Positions 19,036 to 24,898 of a DNA stretch of 24,898 nt are shown in pieces. Made by a program: the position numbers and the translations under genes. The DNA is taken from positions 1 through 24,898 of the IMG/VR virus record IMGVR_UViG_3300022690_000179; one strand, given 5' to 3'. Origin of the DNA: a virus. Below the pieces are notes generated by a model. The model was not told the DNA's origin, searched no databases, and was given only the letters and a program-made list of their open reading frames with translations. Position 1 is the stretch's first letter, and the number at the start of each line of letters is the position of its first letter.

Positions 19036-21479
19036 GTTGTCACCTTCCCGCCTAAACCCGTTCTAAAGTTGTAGTAATACCACACGCCAGCAAGGCTATA
19101 CAGTTCCACATAATCATGGCCCCTGGTCAGCGTGAGCTCGTCAGTACCATCGACGAATATTATACGAACATTGAATGTTCCTATATTATTGTTTAAGTCC
19201 CTCACCGTGAGTTTAGTCACATCAAGCGGTACAACGATCCATAAATCAGCAGGTAATGGCCCGACTAAATGATCTTGATTCTGGGCCGCTATAATGTTGG
19301 TTGTGATCAGTCTGTAATTGTCATACTCGAGGACGTCACCCGTAGATATTTTAACAGTAGTGCTTTGCACTCGGTCGCCAGTAACCCCATCGAATATAGC
19401 CACGCCTCTGTCAGTAGAAATACGATTGGTAGGCTGTTGCACTCCCGATGATACGGTGAGAAGTTGTTTGGTGTTATAAAAAGCGCCCGTATCGTCTACC
19501 GTTAGACTTTCTAAATTGTTTGGGCTGATTAAAGACGTTGTGGTCGCGTTAACGTCTATGCGGTCCTGAGCCCCAACGTTAACCCTTAATCCGGCGTCGT
19601 CTACTTGCAAGGCGTTAGCTCCGTCAGGGCTAACGAATATTGTTGTTGTTGCTAGGATGCCTAATCTATTAAACGTGCCGTCGTTATGAATAAGGCCAAG
19701 ATTATCTACCGTTAAAGTCTGGACCCCATCAGGGCTTAATAAGGCTGTCGTAACCCCATCAACTTCTATGCGGTCGCGAGTGCCATCGTTGTACTTTAGT
19801 GTGGCATCGGTAATGGTTAGGTTTTTAAGCGCGTCGGGTGATAATATGCGCGCATGGTCATGGATGGTCGGCGAAAAATCATGCGGTTCCTGGCTGTGGT
19901 CGAAAGCAATTTTACCTCTATCGCCTCGGTAAGCGTTTGATATTAATTCGCCCAATACTAAACCAGTAGCGATTTGAGAAAAAACTGAACCCGTCCAGCG
20001 ATAAGCCGCAGAAGTGTTTAAATCAATATAAATCTTACTGGCCGCGCCTACAATAATAGTAATTAGTCCAGCTTCTACATAAAAAGAATCAAAGCCGTTT
20101 AACTTGGTGTCGCCAATATCTAAGAATCCCTCAATAACATCATCAACAAACGATGGTAAATTAGCCTCCGGTATTAAGCCGCCAACCAAAGGGGCAACTG
20201 ATACGCCAATATCGACATCGGTTAATATTTCCGAACCATCGTAAAAAGCGCCGGTATTATCTATTTGTATTGTGACAAGCCCGTCAGGACTTGGTAGCTT
20301 AGTCAGAGTTGCACCAATATCGAGCCTGTCTCTAGTGCCATCGTTTAATTTGACAGAGCCCGAACCTATAACGAGTTTTGCCCCGGATTCTCCCAAGTTT
20401 CCGCTGAGTATGGTAGAGGCGCTATCCATCCATAGTTTTTGTTTGTTGCCTTGGTCTATTTTGACCGAAGCGTTTTTCAATCTGATGAAGTTTTGGCCGT
20501 CTTTAGATGTTAATTTGGCTTGAGTGTTGGTTATATGTAGGGCGTTACTCCCCTCCATGACGAAGCCAATCGATGTGGCGTTGACTTTCATGTATCGCGT
20601 TGTGTCACCGGGCGAGAATATTTTGCCGTTTACGCTATCAAATTCAAATCTTAATGTGCCATCGCCGTCGTTATACTTAAGATCTGTATCGGTGATAATT
20701 AAATCTTTTAGCCCGTCCGGCGACACTATTCTATCGGCCTGGATATCGTTAACCGTGGCCAAAATCTCTCTCGTATACGACCTAAACCCAAATTCACAAT
20801 ATAATTCTGTGGGGTCTGTCGCTCCTGCTCTTACCTGGAATACTGAGACTCCATTTTTAATTATTTCAGTGAATATATTGGGGACGGTAATTTCAACGTC
20901 TAGCTGATGATTAAACTCCCATATAAGCTCGTCATCTATTGCTTTGGTTAGACCCGTAATTAATTGACTGTAAACCTGGATGGAGCCATTGCCTATCCCG
21001 TGGTGTAATTTGAACTCTAATACGTCTGTAGGCACTAAAGCCTCACCGCACACCACTTTTAAATCGAAAAACGACGCGCTCCCCGCTGGAATATATTGCC
21101 TTGTAGAGTTAACGGTTCTAGTTAAATCTCTAGCGCCGTTTATTTCTATAGTTGAATAATTAACGTCAGAGTAAACCCTAGTTCCGGCCTTTATAACGCC
21201 AGTCGAATCTCGATTGGCTAAAATAGATTGGTCTTTAAGCCCTCTGGTTATGGGTTGCCAATTAACATCGGACGACAGGTTAGTGAAAACCACACCCGAA
21301 CCAGTGGACGAAAGTTTTTGTTGCTTGCCTATATATAGACTATCAAGTGTAGTCTCAATAGACAGGTCAGCAACAAGTCTGCCGGTTACAGCGTCAAACC
21401 GCCAGTGAGATAGAAAATCAACACTGTCTTGTGATACCCCAACCGTGCCACCGGCGAGCTTTTGAGTATTAAATCCCAT
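19032..21479 (-). CDS. Virion fibre protein, large, with 35-residue repeats (815 aa)
   Basis: The N-terminus (DSVDFLSHWRFDAVTGRL) and C-terminal region (STDRGVAIFDGVTGDRVQST) carry the FDGxTG motif shared with the smaller fibre. Between them, repeats of the form SPDG-x5-L-x-VDD...NDGT-x-DRI occur; four lie exactly 35 residues apart at 547, 582, 617 and 652, and related copies start at 252 and 397. Residues 516-530 (AYRGDRGKIAFDHSQ) and the preceding IYIDLNTSAAYRWTG are modules well known in phage fibres. It should form a long trimer. It starts in a TAATG overlap with the 85-aa gene. It is encoded among head genes, so probably a head or neck fibre. Confidence 0.75.
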   Translation of the reverse strand: MGFNTQKLAGGTVGVSQDSVDFLSHWRFDAVTGRLVADLSIETTLDSLYIGKQQKLSSTGSGVVFTNLSSDVNWQPITRGLKDQSILANRDSTGVIKAGTRVYSDVNYSTIEINGARDLTRTVNSTRQYIPAGSASFFDLKVVCGEALVPTDVLEFKLHHGIGNGSIQVYSQLITGLTKAIDDELIWEFNHQLDVEITVPNIFTEIIKNGVSVFQVRAGATDPTELYCEFGFRSYTREILATVNDIQADRIVSPDGLKDLIITDTDLKYNDGDGTLRFEFDSVNGKIFSPGDTTRYMKVNATSIGFVMEGSNALHITNTQAKLTSKDGQNFIRLKNASVKIDQGNKQKLWMDSASTILSGNLGESGAKLVIGSGSVKLNDGTRDRLDIGATLTKLPSPDGLVTIQIDNTGAFYDGSEILTDVDIGVSVAPLVGGLIPEANLPSFVDDVIEGFLDIGDTKLNGFDSFYVEAGLITIIVGAASKIYIDLNTSAAYRWTGSVFSQIATGLVLGELISNAYRGDRGKIAFDHSQEPHDFSPTIHDHARILSPDALKNLTITDATLKYNDGTRDRIEVDGVTTALLSPDGVQTLTVDNLGLIHNDGTFNRLGILATTTIFVSPDGANALQVDDAGLRVNVGAQDRIDVNATTTSLISPNNLESLTVDDTGAFYNTKQLLTVSSGVQQPTNRISTDRGVAIFDGVTGDRVQSTTVKISTGDVLEYDNYRLITTNIIAAQNQDHLVGPLPADLWIVVPLDVTKLTVRDLNNNIGTFNVRIIFVDGTDELTLTRGHDYVELYSLAGVWYYYNFRTGLGGKVTT

Positions 21480-21736
21480 TAGTCCAAGGTCACTACTAAG
21501 GTAAAGTTGCCGAGAATGGCTTTAGCATAAAGCGATTGGCCCGCTTTCAGAAAAAAGCCCAAAGGCGGATGCTCTTCAGTCACGCGATGACCGGTCATGT
21601 CAGCTTCTAGCGGGGCTACGCTCTGCTCATTTAATAGAACAGCGCCCGAACCTTTGACGCTTACTGTACCGGTAGTGTCGGCGGCTGCTATTAAGTTCCA
21701 TCCTTCAGCTAGTGCGGTGTCTACTGTGTTGGCCAT
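21479..21736 (-). CDS. Small virion protein (85 aa)
   Basis: 85 residues, no TM or signal. TALAEGWNLIAAADTTGTVSV and a final LGNFTLVVTLD suggest a small beta-barrel. VTEEHPPLGFFLKAGQSLYAK reads like a cupin- or decoration-type strand pair. It is coupled on both sides: 1 nt after the upstream stop and TAATG with the large fibre gene. Family not recognised; a minor capsid or fibre-attachment protein is plausible. Confidence 0.55.
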   Translation of the reverse strand: MANTVDTALAEGWNLIAAADTTGTVSVKGSGAVLLNEQSVAPLEADMTGHRVTEEHPPLGFFLKAGQSLYAKAILGNFTLVVTLD

Positions 21737-21737
21737 A

Positions 21738-22364
21738 TTAGATCCTGATGTATCCGGTTATAATCACGTTAAACGTTCCGAGCGGTCTTAAATCATCGTT
21801 AATTGTAAAGCCTAGCTTGTCTAAACTGCTTTTTCTAAGCCTTATCCCTAGCGGTGACAGGTCGGTAAAATCTAAAATAGGATTGTAACCATCTTCATTG
21901 CCCGAGTTTGTGTTTGCTAGTAGATAAGCATCATTCTTGCTTCCGGTGCCCGGGGTTAAGGTCGATACTCTAATCATGTCAAAGTTGGTCTTTAGGCCTT
22001 GCGCAACACTAAACCTGGCGTTTTCTGTCTCAACAAAAATGTCAATGCCTTTCGCTAGTCCGCCCGTTATACCCCCGAACCTATTAAGCGCAACAACGCC
22101 GCTATCTGAAATCAATATATTAGCCGTAGTTAGATATAGATCTCCGGTTATAGGAGGCCCGACAAAAACATCTACAGGTATGACGCTTCCGTCAACACGA
22201 AGGTCAGACGTTATGTTGTCCCCGTTAACGGTTAAGTTTCCCGCGAATGGTATTATTTTGTTGGGGACATCCAACGGCGGGTATGGCAAGACAGAAACCA
22301 GAGCGCCTTGATCTAGTACCCTGGCAATTTCCGGCCCTTCGCCTATTATCTGAACTTTAAGCAT
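21738..22364 (-). CDS. Probable virion structural protein (208 aa)
   Basis: 208 residues, beta-rich, no TM. It begins MLKVQIIGEGPEIARVLDQG and contains VNGDNITSDLRVDGS and LRPLGTFNVIITGYI at the end. Short strands with Gly, Asn and Asp turns suggest a jelly-roll or fibre-base domain. It starts in a TAATG overlap with the gene at 22364-22954 and lies in a run of similar proteins between capsid and fibre genes. No family is recognised. Confidence 0.55.
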   Translation of the reverse strand: MLKVQIIGEGPEIARVLDQGALVSVLPYPPLDVPNKIIPFAGNLTVNGDNITSDLRVDGSVIPVDVFVGPPITGDLYLTTANILISDSGVVALNRFGGITGGLAKGIDIFVETENARFSVAQGLKTNFDMIRVSTLTPGTGSKNDAYLLANTNSGNEDGYNPILDFTDLSPLGIRLRKSSLDKLGFTINDDLRPLGTFNVIITGYIRI

Positions 22365-22954
22365 TAGGCTTTAGGCACTAAAAATGCGTTATATCCGGCC
22401 TGCACTTTCATGCTTGTATTTCCGGCGGGTGGTTTTATTGTAAACGCGATAGACCCGCCCCTGGGAATAACGATTGACTGGAAAGGCACTAAGTGTCTAT
22501 TGCCATCAGATGGAAATAAAAACTCAATAGGGACTGTTCCGCCTACTACAGTTTTTCCTGACGCACCAACCGTCGACGTAACCTGTAATGTCTTGCCAGT
22601 TTGTCCGGTATTAAAGTTTTGCGGGGCTTTTGATGTGGCGGTTAATATGTCTCCACCCGTCGGGTTATAAATGATGGTAGCCTCTATTTCTCCGGCACCG
22701 GCTGTACTAGCTCCAAATGTCACAAAGATGCGCGGAACAATAATTCCTCTTTCCTCTGCGTCATTTCTCAAGAAGAACAAAGGGGTATCTAAATCATCAG
22801 TCAGGATGATATTAGACGTGTTGAAGTTGTACGCGTCTCCATCCCTTGCGGCTATTTCTTGCTCGGTTGCTGATACGGCATGGGCTTCTATTTCTCCCTT
22901 ACTGTTTACGTGTACGCCGTTTTTGGGGTTATTTGCGCCTTCTATTCCGGCCAT
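22364..22954 (-). CDS. Probable virion structural protein (196 aa)
   Basis: Start ATG 22954 chosen over GTG 22963 because AGGTGA lies 5 nt upstream. 196 residues. A flexible N-terminus (NNPKNGVHVNSKGEIEAHA) is followed by a beta-sandwich-like domain: TPLFFLRNDAEERGIIVPRI, GGDILTATSKAP, FQSIVIPRGGSIAFTIKPPA and GYNAFLVPKA. The plan, a flexible arm and a beta domain, is common in capsid decoration and fibre-anchor proteins. Family not recognised. Confidence 0.55.
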   Translation of the reverse strand: MAGIEGANNPKNGVHVNSKGEIEAHAVSATEQEIAARDGDAYNFNTSNIILTDDLDTPLFFLRNDAEERGIIVPRIFVTFGASTAGAGEIEATIIYNPTGGDILTATSKAPQNFNTGQTGKTLQVTSTVGASGKTVVGGTVPIEFLFPSDGNRHLVPFQSIVIPRGGSIAFTIKPPAGNTSMKVQAGYNAFLVPKA

Positions 22955-22955
22955 G

Positions 22956-23396
22956 TTAATCACCTATATCGTTTTTGTTAATTCCGGTTCTTGCCATTTC
23001 TTCAAATCTTAAATTAAAAAGTTTTAGTTGATCTATTATCTCTTGGCTTTGACATTCAGCTTTGCTAAATAGTGTAGTAACAACGTCTATTAGGTTGTCG
23101 AATGAGCCTTGTTGCTCATCCACAAATACAGAGACATTAACTTCGGCGTCTCCTACCAGGGCAAGTGCCCATAGTCCTAAATCACCTTTGTTGTTTGATA
23201 CCTTGCCGACTCTCGGCTTTAGTGTGTTGTATGATCTGAAGTCAAGATCCGGCTGTTCTTGGGCGGATGTGTAATAAATGTCAGAGCTGCTAACATTATC
23301 TATTGATACCCTGGTACCGACTTTAATACCTGACTTAGCGTACAGATCAATCCATACGCCTGAAGGAAGCGGGATGTTTGGTAAAGTTACGCTCAT
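22956..23396 (-). CDS. Probable virion structural protein (146 aa)
   Basis: 146 residues. A beta domain (PLPSGVWIDLYAKSGIKVGT, then RVSIDNVSSSDIYY and LWALALVGDAEVNVSVFV) is followed by a C-terminal helix (IIDQLKLFNLRFEEMARTG). RBS GAGGTG precedes ATG 23396. It follows a terminator-like hairpin, so its expression is probably lower than that of the capsid protein. It resembles small accessory proteins of phage head/appendage modules; no family assigned. Confidence 0.55.
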   Translation of the reverse strand: MSVTLPNIPLPSGVWIDLYAKSGIKVGTRVSIDNVSSSDIYYTSAQEQPDLDFRSYNTLKPRVGKVSNNKGDLGLWALALVGDAEVNVSVFVDEQQGSFDNLIDVVTTLFSKAECQSQEIIDQLKLFNLRFEEMARTGINKNDIGD

Positions 23397-23421
23397 TTCA
23401 GCACCTCAAGAATTGATAATA

Positions 23422-23444
23422 AAGCCCATTCAATGAATGGACTT
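23422..23444 (-). terminator. Terminator-like hairpin after the capsid genes
   Basis: On the - strand AAGTCCATTC (23444-23435) pairs with GAATGGGCTT (23431-23422; one G-U pair) around an ATT loop, 10 bp in all, followed by TATTATC. It lies between the small gene after the capsid gene and the next structural gene. The U-tract is imperfect, so partial termination that favours capsid mRNA is likely. Confidence 0.65.
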
Positions 23445-23459
23445 GATATCTACTCTGCT

Positions 23460-23663
23460 TTACTTCTCGTCTTTGTCAGCGCTTTCGCTGCCGACTTCGA
23501 CTTTAGGTTTAGCGCCTTTAACAAGTAACTTACCTTGCTTCACTAGGCTGGCAGCATGTTTCTCTTCCATGACGATTTCGGAGTCCTTTTTAACATGCGC
23601 CAACTTGCCGTCAACTTTAAGAAACTGTTTTGGGTGAGCAACAATAAAAGTTTTCTTAGCCAT
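23460..23663 (-). CDS. Small protein downstream of capsid gene (67 aa)
   Basis: Start ATG 23663, with AAGGA 6 nt upstream; the open frame extends further but without an RBS. The start overlaps the end of the capsid gene region by a 2-nt gap (TAATCATG). 67 residues: MAKKTFIVAHPKQFLKVDGKL and EKHAASLVKQGKLLVKG suggest a small beta-rich domain of a kind common after phage capsid genes, followed by an acidic tail (EVGSESADKDEK). It is possibly a minor head protein or head-completion factor. Confidence 0.65.
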   Translation of the reverse strand: MAKKTFIVAHPKQFLKVDGKLAHVKKDSEIVMEEKHAASLVKQGKLLVKGAKPKVEVGSESADKDEK

Positions 23664-23665
23664 GA

Positions 23666-24742
23666 TTAATCCTTCGCGAGAAACGCACAAGTGTTTGAGA
23701 AGAAGTCGGTTCGAACTTCCCAACCGATAGCTGATGCCACAACAAAATCATAATTTGCATTATAAATCTGACGAGGCTGCGCGATGGTAGAGACACCCAT
23801 GCCGGTTAATGGACGAACCAAACCGTTAAGAGGGAAACCCATCATTTCGTTGCCAGTGATAGCGCCACCAGGCCCAACCTTGCTAGATGACTTGATACCA
23901 CCAACACCGCGCAACGTAATAAGCTCGGCCTCAATGGTTTTAGCGTCATACTGGCTAGAAAACTTACGCTCGAAGTTTGATGCCATTTCTTCTGAAATGT
24001 AATACATCAGATCAACGGTACATTTATTGGTAATACGTACTGTGTCGCGGATCTGGATAAATGCATCCTTGATTTGAGCGCCGGTTTTAGTTTGATCTGT
24101 GAAATCAAAGTTAACACCACCAACACCAAGATCGATTTGCGCAACTCGAGCATCGGCACGCATGCCTGACCATTTACGGGTATCAACCACAATGATCTGA
24201 CCGTTCTTGTCTTTGTGGCCATCCATGAACGTATCAGCAAGATGATTACGATGCGCCGCAACGTTTTCACGCTGATCATCAACCAACACGTCAAAACCTT
24301 CTGATGCGCCTGCTGAGAATTCACGCCAGCCCCGAGAGAAGCCGTTATCATGAACCGGGATGATCGTTCCATCGATGCTGAAGTCAACGTTATCGAACTT
24401 AACGCCAATCTGACCATTCATTGAAGTCTGTACGTTACCAGCATCGGAAGCGCGACGGTTTTCAAACGTCAACTTGCCGATAGGTAAAGCGCGAGACAAG
24501 GGCATCAGATCATTTAAAAATGCGTCGCCCTCGTCTAGCTTCATGCGCTCGACGGTTACATTGTCGAACTCGCGAAACATTTCATCAGGAATACGACCAG
24601 CATTGGCTTTTAAGCCGTGCGCCCGGTATTCGCTGGCGAATCTGCCTTCGTTGATGTTGAAACAGCTTCGAATAGCATCACGCTCTCGTAACTGTCGTTG
24701 TGCTGGAATGCTATTCGCAACCAGTGATTTATTAAAAATCAT
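23666..24742 (-). CDS. Major capsid protein (DUF6260-like, HK97 fold)
   Basis: 358 residues. EFDNVTVERMKLDEGDAFLN (about 58-77) followed by DLMPLSRALPIGKLTFENRR, QTSMNGQIGVKFDNVDF, GTIIPVHDNGFSRGWRE and GFDVLVDDQREN follow the pattern of the capsid protein of Pseudomonas YuA-like siphophages (DUF6260). The C-terminus has a coat-protein type end (FVVASAIGWEVRTDFFSNT). It forms the icosahedral shell. No long scaffold domain is seen at the N-terminus, so scaffolding is probably encoded upstream, beyond the window. RBS AAAGGAG precedes ATG 24742, the strongest in the late operon. Confidence 0.9.
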   Translation of the reverse strand: MIFNKSLVANSIPAQRQLRERDAIRSCFNINEGRFASEYRAHGLKANAGRIPDEMFREFDNVTVERMKLDEGDAFLNDLMPLSRALPIGKLTFENRRASDAGNVQTSMNGQIGVKFDNVDFSIDGTIIPVHDNGFSRGWREFSAGASEGFDVLVDDQRENVAAHRNHLADTFMDGHKDKNGQIIVVDTRKWSGMRADARVAQIDLGVGGVNFDFTDQTKTGAQIKDAFIQIRDTVRITNKCTVDLMYYISEEMASNFERKFSSQYDAKTIEAELITLRGVGGIKSSSKVGPGGAITGNEMMGFPLNGLVRPLTGMGVSTIAQPRQIYNANYDFVVASAIGWEVRTDFFSNTCAFLAKD

Positions 24743-24753
24743 AATTAGCTCCT

Positions 24754-24898
24754 TTAAGCTATTACAACACGAACAAGCGTTACCGCAGTCGTGGTGATGA
24801 TTTCATCGGAATACGCTAAAAATTCCTCGCTTGTCACGCCGACTGTTGCCGGTGTTACTGCGATCTTTAACGTGCCATCGCCATTAGAACTTAAAGGC
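24754..24898 (-). CDS. C-terminal end of a head protein, possibly capsid decoration (partial)
   Basis: A 47-codon reading frame runs in from the right edge and ends at TAA (24754-24756), 11 nt before the capsid start. The visible end is beta-like: GDGTLKIAVTPATVG, then EEFLAYSDEIITTTAVTLV and RVVIA. Decoration or cement proteins are often encoded directly before the capsid gene, so this is a plausible but unproven identity. Confidence 0.5.
   Translation of the reverse strand, partial: PLSSNGDGTLKIAVTPATVGVTSEEFLAYSDEIITTTAVTLVRVVIA

Noticed and set aside
18545-19066. 173-codon + strand frame opposite the fibre genes
   Set aside because: Pro/Leu/Ser-rich composition without motifs, and it spans the overlap of two real - strand genes. 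It is a reverse image of the repetitive fibre coding sequence.
23460-23723. Longer N-terminus of the 67-aa gene
   Set aside because: The extension lies in the capsid gene in another frame and has no RBS, while ATG 23663 has AAGGA at 6 nt.
1-24898. CRISPR arrays, tRNA genes, insertion sequences, integrase or attachment sites
   Set aside because: I found no regularly spaced direct repeats other than the protein-coding fibre repeats, no cloverleaf candidates, no transposase or integrase motifs.

Overview
This window is part of a tailed bacteriophage (or prophage) genome with a long non-contractile tail. The base composition looks moderately AT-rich. The capsid protein resembles the DUF6260-type capsids of Pseudomonas YuA-like phages, and the tail genes are siphovirus-type: tube protein, a frameshifted chaperone pair, an 885-residue tape measure protein, a distal tail protein, a hub and a tailspike. 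A gammaproteobacterial host is plausible, but nothing here fixes the host. I saw no integrase, attachment site, tRNA or CRISPR array.

Left part (1-2935, + strand): the end of a DEDDh 3'-5' exonuclease, a 16-codon leader-like ORF, a small conserved DNA-metabolism-type protein with a Q/N-rich tail, then small membrane proteins, a PapB-like regulator, a DUF5675 protein, a holin-like protein and two tiny ORFs. This is probably the end of an early/lysis transcript. It stops at a bidirectional terminator (2934-2952) facing the tail genes.

Right part (2957-24898, - strand): a late structural operon read right to left. The order is a partial gene, major capsid protein, small protein, six virion proteins including two repeat-rich fibres, a Lys-tailed small protein, head-tail adaptor, then stopper, 44-aa protein, neck protein, tail terminator, tail tube, chaperones G and G-T, tape measure, distal tail protein, hub with glycine-rich tip, and tailspike. 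Many junctions are TAATG overlaps, so translation is tightly coupled. A -1 slippery heptamer A AAA AAG lies at the end of the first chaperone ORF.

An island of five + strand genes (14553-17143) interrupts this operon between the head-tail adaptor and the stopper. It starts from a symmetric pair of divergent promoter-like sequences whose two -35 boxes form the inverted repeat TTTACAA-7-TTGTAAA, and it ends with its stop codon overlapping the stop of the adaptor gene. The genes are a putative HTH/zinc-ribbon protein, two unknown proteins, a lipoprotein and a 422-aa unknown protein. It looks like a moron with its own switch and is the best candidate for something undescribed. The late operon would transcribe it in antisense.
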